A stretch of DNA of 64,000 bases from Flavobacterium filum DSM 17961 (GTDB taxonomy: Bacteria; Bacteroidota; Bacteroidia; Flavobacteriales; Flavobacteriaceae): contig NZ_AUDM01000011.1 of the NCBI RefSeq assembly GCF_000425465.1, positions 79,399-143,398 of the forward strand, given 5' to 3'. Both the position numbers and the translations under genes were made by a program. Positions 45,609 to 55,493 of the stretch are shown here, in pieces. How positions within the stretch are numbered: the first letter of the stretch is position 1; each line of letters opens with the position of its first letter. The notes beneath the pieces were generated by a model that searched no databases, was not told where the DNA came from, and saw only the letters and a list, made by a program, of their open reading frames with translations.

Positions 45609-47639
45609 GTGAAGGTAGTAAAATTTCCAGCCTTAAACATCGCGATTTGCGTTGTACTGGGAATTTTGTTTTCAAATGAATTCAGACCCGGTATTGCTTA
45701 CTCATGCTTATTGCTTTCGGTTTCATTTTTACCTTTTTTTATTTTTTACCTTCTTACTAACCGTCAAAAAAAATATCAATTCCCTTTTCAACTCGCTACT
45801 CTTTTTCTGAGTTTATGTATTGGAATTGCGACTTATTCTTTTCATTTTCAACCTAATCATTCCTCTCATTACACCTCTATAAAGAAAAATGAAAAGCAAC
45901 TGGTGGAAGGAATTATTATTGAAAAATTACGTTCAAATCCCTATTCGTTCAAATATTATTTATCGGTAAATTTTGTTGATTCTATTCCTAAAAAGGGAAA
46001 ACTATTGATAATTCAATCGAAAAAAGAAGAACGTCCAGCATTACAAGTTGGTGATAAAGTGTTGGCCTATTGTCCTATAAAACCAATCATTCGTCCTCAC
46101 AATCCGAATCAATTTGATTATGCTAATTATTTGGAAAAAAAAGATGTGTTCGACCAATTGTATTTAGAAAACAATAATTATCGTTTGTTGGGTAAAGAAC
46201 AAAATCGTTTGGTATTTCTTGAAAATATTCGAAATAGGATAACATATTTCTTCACTGAACTTTCAATTGATCCCGAAATTGTAAACATTATTAAAGCTTT
46301 ATTTTTGGGACAACGACAAGATATTGACCAAGAAACACTCAATCGATATTCTCAATCAGGAGCCATTCATATTTTAGCTATTTCCGGATTGCATATAGGA
46401 ATTTTGCTTTTCTTTTTTAAAGGTTTATTGAAACCTTTGGAACGAATCAAAAACGGAAAAAAAATAGTTCCCTTTTTATTGATTCTTATCCTTTGGGGCT
46501 TTGCCATGCTTTCCGGTTTATCAGCATCAGTAGTTCGAGCGGTTACAATGTTTTCATTTGTTGCCATTGGTTTGTATATGAAAAGAGAAACCAATATTTA
46601 TAATACGTTGTGGTCTTCTATTTTAATTTTAGTATTAATTAACCCTAATTTTATTTTCGATGTAGGATTTTTGCTGAGTTATAGTGCGGTTTTTTCAATT
46701 GTTTCTCTTCAGCCTCACTTATCGAAAGTTTGGCAACCTAAAAACAAAATCATAAGCTATTTTTACGACATCATAACGGTTTCAGTTGCTGCTCAAGTGG
46801 GAGTTTTACCGTTGAGTTTGTACTATTTTCATCAATTTCCTGGATTGTTCTTCATTACTAATTTAGTTATCATTCCATTACTTACTGCCATTTTAGTTGT
46901 AGGATTAACAGCCATTATTCTTTCTTTACTTGGTTTAAAGATTTCATTTCTCTTTTTAACTTTGGCTGAGTTGATTCGTTTTATGAATGCGTTTATTGAA
47001 AAAATAGCTTCATTTGAACAATTTATTATAACATCAATTCCATTTAATTCTCTATTATTATTTAGCAGTTTATTAGTCGTTTGGTCTATAATACTATGGT
47101 TTAAAGATTCTAGTTACAAAAGATTACTTTTTGTTATTGCTTCACTATTTATACTTCAAATAAGTTGTATAGGTTCCATTGAATGGAATAAAAATAAAAA
47201 TGAATTTATTGTTTTTCAATACCCCAAAAAATCTATTTTGGCTAAGAAAATCGATGGAGAAATTTTCTTAATCAGTAATGATTCTACTCCCAAAACTAAT
47301 TATGTAATTAAAAACTATATTGAATCAAATTTTGGAAAAATTAAGACTATTCAACCCCTTAAAAATCTAATTAGTTTTGATCATAAAAGAATGTTAGTTA
47401 TTGATGAGAAAGGAATTTATCAATTACCGGATAATACCAAAGTAGATATTGTTTTACTGACACAATCGCCAAAAGTTAACCTAGAACGATTGATAAAAGA
47501 ATTAAATCCCAAGTTAATAATTGCAGACGGTAGCAACTATAAAAACATAACATCCAGTTGGGAGCAAACTTGCTTAAAACAAAAAATCCCTTTCCACTCT
47601 ACTAGTGAAAAGGGATATTATAAGTTTAAATTACCTTAA
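45609..47639 (+). CDS. comEC: ComEC/Rec2-family DNA-uptake channel
   Basis: The 676-residue protein has an N-terminal DUF4131 domain (about 1-200) and the Competence membrane domain (about 215-510) with IKALFLGQRQDI, GAIHILAISGLHIGILL and GLSASVVRAVTMF, which define the family. It would carry single-stranded DNA across the inner membrane. The C-terminal region (about 530-676) corresponds to the metallo-beta-lactamase-like domain of longer ComEC proteins but has no HxHxDH metal motif, so it looks degenerate. The start is GTG. It converges on the thioredoxin gene, with a 4-bp overlap of the ends. Confidence 0.93.
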   Translation: MKVVKFPALNIAICVVLGILFSNEFRPGIAYSCLLLSVSFLPFFIFYLLTNRQKKYQFPFQLATLFLSLCIGIATYSFHFQPNHSSHYTSIKKNEKQLVEGIIIEKLRSNPYSFKYYLSVNFVDSIPKKGKLLIIQSKKEERPALQVGDKVLAYCPIKPIIRPHNPNQFDYANYLEKKDVFDQLYLENNNYRLLGKEQNRLVFLENIRNRITYFFTELSIDPEIVNIIKALFLGQRQDIDQETLNRYSQSGAIHILAISGLHIGILLFFFKGLLKPLERIKNGKKIVPFLLILILWGFAMLSGLSASVVRAVTMFSFVAIGLYMKRETNIYNTLWSSILILVLINPNFIFDVGFLLSYSAVFSIVSLQPHLSKVWQPKNKIISYFYDIITVSVAAQVGVLPLSLYYFHQFPGLFFITNLVIIPLLTAILVVGLTAIILSLLGLKISFLFLTLAELIRFMNAFIEKIASFEQFIITSIPFNSLLLFSSLLVVWSIILWFKDSSYKRLLFVIASLFILQISCIGSIEWNKNKNEFIVFQYPKKSILAKKIDGEIFLISNDSTPKTNYVIKNYIESNFGKIKTIQPLKNLISFDHKRMLVIDEKGIYQLPDNTKVDIVLLTQSPKVNLERLIKELNPKLIIADGSNYKNITSSWEQTCLKQKIPFHSTSEKGYYKFKLP

Positions 47640-48091
47640 TTTGGTTTTAAAAACGGATTTACTGATTCAATCCATTTGGATGGCCCGCCGGCAACATAAC
47701 CGGTTTTACCTAACTGTTGTAAATTTATTTGTTCTCCATTTTTTTGTGGTGTCACCAACCAAATAGTAGGAAATCCGGATACTTGAAAAATTTGTTGCAA
47801 TTGTGTATTTTGTTGTTTTAACTTTTCTTCCAATTGTGTTTTCTTTGGAAAATCGAGTTCAACCAAAACGACATTTTTGGCCCATTGCGAAAATTCAGGT
47901 TGAAGAAAAACTTCTTTTTGAAGTTTAATGCACCATCCACACCAGTCACTTCCGGTAAAAAATAGCATCATTGGCTTTTTAGACTTAATAGACAACTTAA
48001 TGGCTTTATTAATATCGGTATGCCACGTCAGTTCTTGTGCAGAAACTTGAAAACACCAAAAAAAGGCCAAAAGAAAAACAAATTTTTTCAT
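47636..48091 (-). CDS. Periplasmic thioredoxin-fold protein (CGWC)
   Basis: This 151-residue protein has a signal peptide (about 1-18) and a thioredoxin-fold domain with active site GSDWCGWCIKLQKEVF (near residue 47) and the cis-Pro segment SGFPTIWLV (near 107). It resembles the Thioredoxin_7/DsbD C-terminal group, which reduces or isomerises disulfides outside the cytoplasm. It overlaps the next thioredoxin gene by one base, so the pair is co-translated and may act in series. Confidence 0.9.
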   Translation of the reverse strand: MKKFVFLLAFFWCFQVSAQELTWHTDINKAIKLSIKSKKPMMLFFTGSDWCGWCIKLQKEVFLQPEFSQWAKNVVLVELDFPKKTQLEEKLKQQNTQLQQIFQVSGFPTIWLVTPQKNGEQINLQQLGKTGYVAGGPSKWIESVNPFLKPN

Positions 48092-48552
48092 TATTTTATT
48101 GCTTTTAATTCCGTTAATAATTGATCGGCTTGATAATAACCCACAATTACTTTTGCAATTTCCCCTTTTTTATCCAACACATACATCGAAGGATAGCCTT
48201 CAACTTTCAAAAAGCCGGTAAATTCATGCATACTGTTTCTGCCTTTTCTGTTGGCGTCATATCCCGGATTGGAATATTTTTTACCTTTATAATTTACTGT
48301 TGTATTACCCTCACCATTGAATTTAACTGCATAATAATTTGCATTGATATACTCCGCAAACTCCTTGGTTTGAAACGTGTTTTTATCTAACATTTTACAC
48401 GGTCCACACCAATCGGTATAAACGTCCATAAAAATTGGTTTTGGGTCTTTCTTTTGTAAAGCAATCGCTTCGTCAAATGTTACCCATTTGATTTCTTGAG
48501 CTTCAACAAAAGAAACCAACAGTAAAGCGATGTATAAAACTATTTTTTTCAT
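48091..48552 (-). CDS. Periplasmic thioredoxin-like protein (CGPC)
   Basis: The 153-residue protein has a signal peptide (about 1-18), the classical active site DWCGPCKMLDKNTF (near residue 48) and cis-Pro at VEGYPSMYVL (near 117). It differs from its downstream neighbour in having the standard CGPC motif. Both follow the POT transporter gene on the same strand after 42 bp, and may belong to the same transcript as the peptidase and transporter. Confidence 0.92.
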   Translation of the reverse strand: MKKIVLYIALLLVSFVEAQEIKWVTFDEAIALQKKDPKPIFMDVYTDWCGPCKMLDKNTFQTKEFAEYINANYYAVKFNGEGNTTVNYKGKKYSNPGYDANRKGRNSMHEFTGFLKVEGYPSMYVLDKKGEIAKVIVGYYQADQLLTELKAIK

Positions 48553-48594
48553 AATTATTTATTTTAAAATTCCTTTTCAAAAACAATGCCGAGT

Positions 48595-50310
48595 TTATCG
48601 AACACCGTGCATCATTTTCTTAATCTTTGGCGTTAACAAAAACAATATTAAAGCAGCAATACCACAAAGCACCACAAACACCATAAAGAAATCATATAAA
48701 TTTTGAATTTCAAAACCGGCAAATGATTTGTAGTGATCACTGATTTGATTTTCTGCTAAAAGTTGTAATTGTTCAGGTGTTGGTGTAATGGTTTTATCTA
48801 AAACGCCTTGTAAATCGATACCTAGTTCTTCCGCTTTTTTAAATTTATCACCGGTTGCAGGAAGAATTGAACCTAACGTTCCTGATAATGCATAACCGGC
48901 TGCACTTGAAATAAAGAATACCCCATAAGCCAAAGAAGCAAAACGTTTTGGAGCTAATTTACCCACTAATGATAAACCGATTGGAGACAAACATAATTCA
49001 GCAACTGTTTGAATTAAGTATAATAAAATCAACCATTTGATGGCTAACAACCCTGATGTACCTAAATCTTTAACATTATGAGCAATGATAAAATAACTCA
49101 ATGCAATTAATAACAATCCTAAAGATTGTTTTACAGTTGAAAGTGGTTCAATATTTTTTGCTCTTAATTTATCCCACAACATACTAAATGGGAACGCTAA
49201 CATTACCACAAAAAGTCCATTAAAAATTTGAACCATTGAAGGAGGCATGTTCCAACCAAAAATATTTCTATCGGTTTGGTTATCAGCAATAAATGTCAAA
49301 GATGAACCTGCTTGCTCAAAAGCTGCCCAAAAGAAAATGATGAAAAACGACATAATATAGATTACCCAAATTCTTTGCGTTTCCACTTTTGTTAGCGTTT
49401 TGTCTAACAAAATCAAAGTAGCAAGGGCTACACCACTAGCATAAATGAATGGGTAAATGTATAATTTCACCACATTTGCTCCTTCAGTATTAAAATAAAA
49501 AGCAGCAAATACAGCTAGGAAAACCCCAATTGTAATCATAATTGATTTCGTTGAGAATTCTGCCTTCATTGATTCTCCTTCTTCATAATCTGAAGCGTCA
49601 TGTCCGGATGGTAAGCCACCAATTGGTCTTCCTTCTGGTGTAACTACATATTTATTTTTCAATACATAAAATAATACAGAACCTAAAATCATGGCAATCC
49701 CGGCCGCTAAGAAACCGTATTTAAAAGCATGAACATCACGAATCATATTTATAGATCCATCAGCCATTACTATTTCATTTTTCACATCTCCCACAAAAGG
49801 ACAAATAAATTGACCTAAAAATGCACCAATGTTGATTCCCATGTAGAAAATTGTAAAAGCTGTATCTAACTTAGATTTTTCTTGTTTTGGATACAAACTC
49901 CCCACCATTGAAGAAATATTTGGTTTGAAAAATCCATTTCCAAACACAATAATTCCTAGTGCTCCCCATAATAGAGCATTCGCTAAACCTAAATTTGAAC
50001 CAAATATACTGGCACTAAAAAACAGCATAATTTGACCAATGGCCATCATTACACCACCAATCATGATACAATTCCTATTTCCTAAAAAACGGTCGGCAAT
50101 AAAACCACCTAACATGGGGGTTAAATAACACAATCCAAGAAAACCACCATAAATAATGGATGCCTCTTCTTCTTTCATCAACAAGGCATTTACCATAAAC
50201 AAGGTTAAAATGGCTCTCATTCCATAAAAGTTGAAACGCTCCCACATTTCGGTTCCGAAAAGAACCCATAATCCTTTTGGATGTCCTGATTTTACTGCTA
50301 CTTCACTCAT
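48595..50310 (-). CDS. POT-family proton/peptide symporter
   Basis: This 571-residue protein has about 14 membrane helices and the PTR2 signatures GTEMWERFNFYGMRAILTLFM (in two halves, near residues 19-40), the ExxER-type start, and FYMGINIGAFLGQFICP near 155. It imports di- and tripeptides with protons. It stands 18 bp after the DPP-IV gene, giving a clear pathway: the peptidase releases dipeptides outside the cytoplasm and this symporter takes them in. Confidence 0.95.
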   Translation of the reverse strand: MSEVAVKSGHPKGLWVLFGTEMWERFNFYGMRAILTLFMVNALLMKEEEASIIYGGFLGLCYLTPMLGGFIADRFLGNRNCIMIGGVMMAIGQIMLFFSASIFGSNLGLANALLWGALGIIVFGNGFFKPNISSMVGSLYPKQEKSKLDTAFTIFYMGINIGAFLGQFICPFVGDVKNEIVMADGSINMIRDVHAFKYGFLAAGIAMILGSVLFYVLKNKYVVTPEGRPIGGLPSGHDASDYEEGESMKAEFSTKSIMITIGVFLAVFAAFYFNTEGANVVKLYIYPFIYASGVALATLILLDKTLTKVETQRIWVIYIMSFFIIFFWAAFEQAGSSLTFIADNQTDRNIFGWNMPPSMVQIFNGLFVVMLAFPFSMLWDKLRAKNIEPLSTVKQSLGLLLIALSYFIIAHNVKDLGTSGLLAIKWLILLYLIQTVAELCLSPIGLSLVGKLAPKRFASLAYGVFFISSAAGYALSGTLGSILPATGDKFKKAEELGIDLQGVLDKTITPTPEQLQLLAENQISDHYKSFAGFEIQNLYDFFMVFVVLCGIAALILFLLTPKIKKMMHGVR

Positions 50311-50328
50311 AAAAATTGTTTTGGTTAA

Positions 50329-52503
50329 TTAAAGATTTTGTTTAATATAGTTAGTCATTTTAGTATACAATTGCAAGCGAATTTTTCCTCCATAAATTCC
50401 GTGATTCGTATCGGGATAAATGGCTTGATCAAACTGTTTGTTGGCCAATTGCAATGCACGAATCATTCGGGTTGCATTTTGAAAATGTACGTTATCATCG
50501 GCTGTACCATGAATAATTAAGTAATTCCCTTTTAGTTTATCTACGTGATTGATAGGAGAATTATCATCATAACCACTTGCATTTTCTTGTGGGGTTTGCA
50601 TATAGCGTTCAGTATAAATCGTGTCATAAAAACGCCAATTCGTAACCGGAGCTACTGCAATAGCCGTTTTAAACACATCATTTCCTTTCAAAAGACAGTT
50701 ACTGGACATGAATCCTCCGTAACTCCAACCCCAAATTCCGATGCGGGATTTATCGATATAGGGATAATTTCCAAATACTTTAGCAGCATCAATTTGATCT
50801 TCAACTTCGTATTTCCCTAATTCTTTTTGCGTAACTTTTTTGAAAGCTGCTCCTTTGAATCCGGTTCCTCTTCCGTCAACGCAAGCTACTAAATAGCCTT
50901 CTTGTGCTAACATCATGTGCCAATAATCATTCGAATTCAACCATTGATTCGCCACTTGTTGTGAACCGGGTCCGCTATATTGAAACAATAATAATGGATA
51001 TTTTTTAGACGCATCAAAATCTTTCGGTTTAATGATGTAGGCATTTAATTTATGTCCTTTCTCCGTCGTTAATTCAAAATATTCTTTAGTAGGAAGGTTA
51101 TATTTATCCAATTTTGAAATCAATTCTGCATTATCAACAATGGATTGAATTTGTTTTCCGTCTTTTGAACTATTCAATGTAAACGAAGTGGGTTCGGTAG
51201 CACTCGAATACGAGTTGATAAAAAATTGAAAATTCGGACTAAAAGTAGCTTTGTTGGTTCCGGTTTTACTAGTTAAACGCATTTTACCTTTTCCATCTAA
51301 TTTGATTTTATACACATCGCGATTGATAGAACCATTTTCAACCGATTGATAATAAATTTGTCCGTTTTTCTCATCAAAACCATAATAAGTAGTCACTTCC
51401 CAATTTCCTTTCGTGATTTGATTACGCAGTTTTCCAGATTTATCGTAATGATAAATGTGATTAAAACCATCTTTTTCAGAAGTCCAAATAAAACTATTAT
51501 CTTTTAAGAAAGTTAAATTATCCGTCACATCCACATAAGCGGCATCTTTTTCATTTAAAACCACTTTGGTTGTTCCGGTTTTGGCATCTACAAAAAGTAA
51601 ATCCAAATTATTTTGATGACGATTTAGCACTTGAATACTCAACGCATTAGCATCATTTGACCATTTTAAACGAGCGATGTAAAAATCGTTGTATTGTTTT
51701 AAATTGATATTTTGTGTAATGTTGGTAGCTACGTCATACACATGCAAACTTATCTCCGCATTTTTTTCACCGGCTTTAGGATATTTAAAAACTTCTTGCG
51801 AAGGATATAACTCTTTACCATACACATCCATAGAAAATTCTGGAACATTGGTTTCATCAAATTTGATATAAGCCAAATGCGTTCCGGTGCTATTCCAATC
51901 AAAAGCCCTTACAAACCCAAATTCTTCTTCATATACCCAATCAGTAATTCCGTTGATAATTTGATTTTTCTTTCCGTCAGTTGTAATTTGAGTATGCTTT
52001 GACGATGTGAGGTCTAAAACATATAAGTTGTTTTGATGGCCATACGCAATTTTTTTCCCATCAGGCGAAAAAGTAGGTTCTTGGATTTTATAATCGGCAA
52101 TTTTTTGTAATTTCTTACTGTTCAAATCATATACATAATAATCTGAAACAGCTGAATGTCGATAAATTTGTTCAGAATTTAAGGCAATCAACAGTTGCGT
52201 TTCAGTAGCATTAAAAGTATAACTATCGATAGAAGTTAATTCAGCATGATTTTTAGTATCAATCAGCGTATTGACCTTTTTTAAGGTTGAAAAATCAAAC
52301 AAATCAATCTGAAATGTTTTTGAATTTCGATCATAATTCAACACTGTATATTGGTTGGTATTTTTAAGAGCTTGTAAAGCGTCCATCCCCTTTGTTCTGA
52401 AAGTTCCTGAGGACCAGATATCTTCTAATGAAATTTTCTGCTGACCAATAGCCGAAAACGAAACAAAAAGTAATAAACAAGCGAACTTATAGAATTGATT
52501 CAT
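50329..52503 (-). CDS. Dipeptidyl peptidase IV-family serine protease (S9B)
   Basis: The 724-residue enzyme removes dipeptides from peptide N-termini, usually after proline. A signal peptide (about 1-20) is followed by a beta-propeller DPP-IV N-terminal domain (about 90-440, with VYEEEFGFVRAFDWN carrying the substrate-binding Glu pair) and an alpha/beta hydrolase domain. The triad is Ser in GWSYGGFMSSN (near 597), Asp in HGTADDNVHF (near 673) and His in DTNHGIYGG (near 705). It is the first gene of a peptide-use operon with the POT symporter. Confidence 0.95.
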   Translation of the reverse strand: MNQFYKFACLLLFVSFSAIGQQKISLEDIWSSGTFRTKGMDALQALKNTNQYTVLNYDRNSKTFQIDLFDFSTLKKVNTLIDTKNHAELTSIDSYTFNATETQLLIALNSEQIYRHSAVSDYYVYDLNSKKLQKIADYKIQEPTFSPDGKKIAYGHQNNLYVLDLTSSKHTQITTDGKKNQIINGITDWVYEEEFGFVRAFDWNSTGTHLAYIKFDETNVPEFSMDVYGKELYPSQEVFKYPKAGEKNAEISLHVYDVATNITQNINLKQYNDFYIARLKWSNDANALSIQVLNRHQNNLDLLFVDAKTGTTKVVLNEKDAAYVDVTDNLTFLKDNSFIWTSEKDGFNHIYHYDKSGKLRNQITKGNWEVTTYYGFDEKNGQIYYQSVENGSINRDVYKIKLDGKGKMRLTSKTGTNKATFSPNFQFFINSYSSATEPTSFTLNSSKDGKQIQSIVDNAELISKLDKYNLPTKEYFELTTEKGHKLNAYIIKPKDFDASKKYPLLLFQYSGPGSQQVANQWLNSNDYWHMMLAQEGYLVACVDGRGTGFKGAAFKKVTQKELGKYEVEDQIDAAKVFGNYPYIDKSRIGIWGWSYGGFMSSNCLLKGNDVFKTAIAVAPVTNWRFYDTIYTERYMQTPQENASGYDDNSPINHVDKLKGNYLIIHGTADDNVHFQNATRMIRALQLANKQFDQAIYPDTNHGIYGGKIRLQLYTKMTNYIKQNL

Positions 52504-52638
52504 GTTGAATGCGTTAAAAAAGATTCAATTTTAGTGAAAAAAAATGGAATAAAAGATTTTTTTTCTGTTAAATAGCGATTTTAGTTTCTCTGTGATTGAA
52601 AGAAAAGAGAATAAAATTATTTCGATTTATATTTTTAT

Positions 52639-52646
52639 TAAATTTG
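52639..52646 (+). promoter_or_regulatory. Candidate -7 promoter box for the toxin-antitoxin pair
   Basis: TAAATTTG fits TAnnTTTG and lies 18 bp before the ATG at 52665. Confidence 0.4.
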
Positions 52647-52664
52647 TTTACAAAACAAAAGGCT

Positions 52665-52898
52665 ATGGAAACCATACGTATTCAATTTCAAACCAACTTA
52701 AAATCAAAAATTCTTGAATTACTTCGCTCATTTCCTGAAGATGAAGTTCAAATTATTCAAGAAGATCCTTATTTTGAGAAAAACAAAGCCATATTGGAGA
52801 AAGAATTAGAAGATATTAAAAATGGAAAATCTAAATGTATTTCTATGGAGGAGTTGGAAATGGTTTTAGAAAAAATAATTACTAAATATGAAAATTAG
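52665..52898 (+). CDS. Antitoxin of a type II toxin-antitoxin pair
   Basis: The 77-residue protein METIRIQFQTNLKSKI... has a short beta-strand/helix N-terminus and an acidic helical tail with EKNKAILEKELEDIKNGKSK, like Phd/RelB-class antitoxins in which the tail wraps the toxin. It starts with ATG 52665, and its end overlaps the toxin start by 11 bp, the usual antitoxin-first arrangement. Family assignment follows mainly from the partner. Confidence 0.8.
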   Translation: METIRIQFQTNLKSKILELLRSFPEDEVQIIQEDPYFEKNKAILEKELEDIKNGKSKCISMEELEMVLEKIITKYEN

Positions 52899-53169
52899 TT
52901 TTTCAGAAAAATTCACCAATACACTTTCTGAACTTATTGAATATATTTCTAAAGACAAACCAAAAGCTGCCCGAAAATTCAAAATTGACTTATTGAGAAG
53001 TATTTCTAAAGATTTGAAAAAACCTTTTCACTTCAGAAAATCAATTTATTTTGAAGATGAATCAATCAGAGATTATATTTTTAAAGGCTATACTGTTGTT
53101 TACAAAGTCAATTTGGAAAAAAAAGAAATAATTGTTTTTGGTTTAATAAAATACAAAAATTCGCTTTAA
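52888..53169 (+). CDS. ParE/RelE-superfamily toxin
   Basis: The 93-residue protein has the RelE/ParE fold pattern: two N-terminal helices (SEKFTNTLSELIEYISKDKPKAARKF in two parts), then strands with RKSIYFEDESIRDYIFKGYTVVYKVN and IIVFGLIKYKNSL at the end. The conserved Arg followed by YxxxYxV is typical. RelE cuts mRNA on the ribosome; ParE blocks gyrase. The sequence does not separate these. It overlaps the antitoxin gene by 11 bp. Confidence 0.85.
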   Translation: MKISFSEKFTNTLSELIEYISKDKPKAARKFKIDLLRSISKDLKKPFHFRKSIYFEDESIRDYIFKGYTVVYKVNLEKKEIIVFGLIKYKNSL

Positions 53170-53186
53170 ACTAATCATACTAAAAG

Positions 53187-53194
53187 TATCTTTG
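53187..53194 (+). promoter_or_regulatory. -7 promoter box for the mevalonate-pathway genes
   Basis: TATCTTTG fits TAnnTTTG and lies 19 bp before the ATG at 53214. Confidence 0.5.
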
Positions 53195-53213
53195 CCACTC
53201 AATATTCAGCAAC

Positions 53214-54530
53214 ATGAATCACGAAATTTCCGGATTTTCAAAACTATCCAAAAACGAAAAAATTGAATGGATTGCCAAACAGTATTTTTCACAACCTGAA
53301 GAAGCTGTTTCCTTACTTAAAAACTATTGGAATACCGATGAAAAACTACAACAATTGCACGACGAATTCATCGAAAATACGATTTCCAATTTTTATTTAC
53401 CGTTGGGAATTGCTCCGAATTTCAACATTAACGGAAGAAATTATACCGTTCCGATGGTGATTGAAGAAAGTTCGGTGGTGGCTGCTGCGGCTAAATCGGC
53501 TAAATTTTGGTCAAAACGTGGCGGATTTAAAACAACCGTATTGAATACCGAAAAAATCGGACAAGTTCATTTTATATATAAAGGTGAAAAGTCGAAATTA
53601 ATTGCCTTCTTCAACCAAACCAAATCTAAATTTTTTGACGAAACCAATGGCATAACGTCCAATATGCAAAAAAGAGGTGGCGGAATTTTAGATATTGTTT
53701 TGCATGATAAAACCGCCGATTTAGCAGATTACTATCAACTTCATGCGACTTTTGAAACGAAAGACAGTATGGGTGCGAATTTCATCAATTCATGTTTGGA
53801 GCAATTTGCAAAAACATTAAAACACGAAGCTCACATTTTTGAATCTTTTTCGGAAGAAGAAAAAAACATTGAAGTAGTGATGAGCATTTTGTCAAATTAT
53901 GTGACGAATTGTATTGTTCGAGCGGAAGTTTCGTGCACAATAGAAGAATTGGCTGAAAAACACATCGAAAATCCTAAAGAGTTTGCCGAAAAATTTGTGA
54001 GAGCCGTTCAAATAGCACAAATCGAACCTTATCGAGCGGTAACGCACAATAAAGGTATCATGAATGGAATCGATGCCGTTGTATTAGCCACCGGAAATGA
54101 TTTTAGAGCCGTAGAAGCCGGAGCACATGCTTATGCTTCTCGTGATGGAAAATACCGCAGTTTATCTAATGCCTCGATTGAAAATGGCATCTTTACATTT
54201 TGGTTAGAAATTCCGTTAGCGTTGGGAACTGTGGGTGGATTAACTTCTTTACATCCATTAGTAAAATTGAATTTAGCCATTTTAGAAAAACCATCGGCTC
54301 GTGAATTAATGCAAATTGTGGCCGCTGTTGGATTGGCTCAAAATTTTGCAGCGTTGCGTTCATTAACGACCAAAGGTATTCAAGAAGGTCATATGAAAAT
54401 GCATTTGAATAATATTTTGAATCAATATCATGCAACGGCAGAAGAACGTGTAAAAGTAATGGAGTATTTTAAAGATAATACGATTTCACATGCTTCTGTG
54501 GCAGGATTTTTGGAGGAAATTAGAAAATAA
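53214..54530 (+). CDS. mvaA: Hydroxymethylglutaryl-CoA reductase, class II
   Basis: The 438-residue enzyme makes mevalonate from HMG-CoA. Class II signs are the length, EESSVVAAAAKSAKFW (near residue 83, catalytic Glu), DSMGANFINSCLEQ (near 184), ATGNDFRAVEAGAHAYASRDG in two parts (near 287, NAD(P)-binding and catalytic Lys/Asp region) and GHMKMHLNN (near 393, catalytic His). It points to isoprenoid synthesis through mevalonate instead of the MEP route. The GHMP kinase gene follows after 6 bp, so the two form an operon. Confidence 0.95.
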   Translation: MNHEISGFSKLSKNEKIEWIAKQYFSQPEEAVSLLKNYWNTDEKLQQLHDEFIENTISNFYLPLGIAPNFNINGRNYTVPMVIEESSVVAAAAKSAKFWSKRGGFKTTVLNTEKIGQVHFIYKGEKSKLIAFFNQTKSKFFDETNGITSNMQKRGGGILDIVLHDKTADLADYYQLHATFETKDSMGANFINSCLEQFAKTLKHEAHIFESFSEEEKNIEVVMSILSNYVTNCIVRAEVSCTIEELAEKHIENPKEFAEKFVRAVQIAQIEPYRAVTHNKGIMNGIDAVVLATGNDFRAVEAGAHAYASRDGKYRSLSNASIENGIFTFWLEIPLALGTVGGLTSLHPLVKLNLAILEKPSARELMQIVAAVGLAQNFAALRSLTTKGIQEGHMKMHLNNILNQYHATAEERVKVMEYFKDNTISHASVAGFLEEIRK

Positions 54531-54536
54531 ATCGCC

Positions 54537-55451
54537 TTGAAACAAACCTTTTACAGCAAGGGAAAATTACTTTTAACCGGAGAATATGTAGTTCTTGACG
54601 GAGCATTATCATTGGCTTTACCCACCAAATTCGGACAAAATTTAGTTGTCGAACCCATTTCTTCGAAACAAATTATATGGAAAAGTTTGGATCAAGATGG
54701 AAGCATTTGGTTTGAAGATGCCTTTACTTTTGACGAAATTATACACAAACCGTTTGATGTCGAAAATTCAGTTCGAAATACCTTATTGGAAATATTGCAT
54801 GAAGCCTTTCAAATGAATCCCGATTTTCTTTTAGACAAAAACGGTTTCGCTATTCAAACGAATCTGACTTTCCCTAAAAATTGGGGATTGGGAACCTCTT
54901 CTACGCTAATCAACAATATTGGTCAATGGTTGAATATTGATGCATTTGAATTGTTGCAACGCAGTTTTGGCGGCAGTGGTTATGACATTGCTTGTGCTCA
55001 AAAAAATACGCCTATCACTTATCAATTGATAGACAACAAACCCCATTTTAAGAAAGTTTCGTTTTTTCCGGAGTTCAGCAATCATTTGTATTTTGTTTAT
55101 CTCAATCGAAAACAAAGTAGCAAAACGGCCATTGCGAATTATATGAATAAACAAAATGAGATTGGTAAAACGATTGAACAAATTAACAAAATAACGCTAT
55201 CGATTTTATCAAATCCTGATTTACGAACGTTTGTTTATGCAATGGAAAAACATGAACATCTCTTGAGTGATGTTTTAGAAACTAGCACTATCAAAGAAGC
55301 ATTATTTGATGATTTCAAAGGAACTTTAAAAAGTTTAGGAGCTTGGGGTGGCGATTTTATCTTAGCTATTTCCAAAGAAAATCCGGAAGGATATTTTAAA
55401 GAAAGAGGTTTTGAAACCATTATTCCCTATCACGAAATGATTCTAAAATAA
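54537..55451 (+). CDS. GYDIA-type GHMP kinase, mevalonate pathway
   Basis: The 304-residue kinase has an N-terminal SKGKLLLTGEYVVLDGALSL (product-binding region), the ATP loop NWGLGTSSTLI (near 120) and the SGYDIACA motif (near 145) that names this Bacteroidota group. The C-terminal GAWGGDFILAIS (near 271) is the third GHMP motif. It probably phosphorylates mevalonate or phosphomevalonate. The start is TTG 54537, 6 bp after the reductase gene; no ATG fits. A strong terminator follows. Confidence 0.93.
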   Translation: MKQTFYSKGKLLLTGEYVVLDGALSLALPTKFGQNLVVEPISSKQIIWKSLDQDGSIWFEDAFTFDEIIHKPFDVENSVRNTLLEILHEAFQMNPDFLLDKNGFAIQTNLTFPKNWGLGTSSTLINNIGQWLNIDAFELLQRSFGGSGYDIACAQKNTPITYQLIDNKPHFKKVSFFPEFSNHLYFVYLNRKQSSKTAIANYMNKQNEIGKTIEQINKITLSILSNPDLRTFVYAMEKHEHLLSDVLETSTIKEALFDDFKGTLKSLGAWGGDFILAISKENPEGYFKERGFETIIPYHEMILK

Positions 55452-55452
55452 A

Positions 55453-55474
55453 AAATCCCGGTTGCCCGGGATTT
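55453..55474. terminator. Bidirectional Rho-independent terminator
   Basis: AAATCCCGG pairs perfectly with CCGGGATTT around TTGC, with A-runs before and T-runs after. It serves both the GHMP kinase gene and the convergent foldase gene. Confidence 0.9.
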
Positions 55475-55493
55475 TTAAATTTAACAGTTTGAA

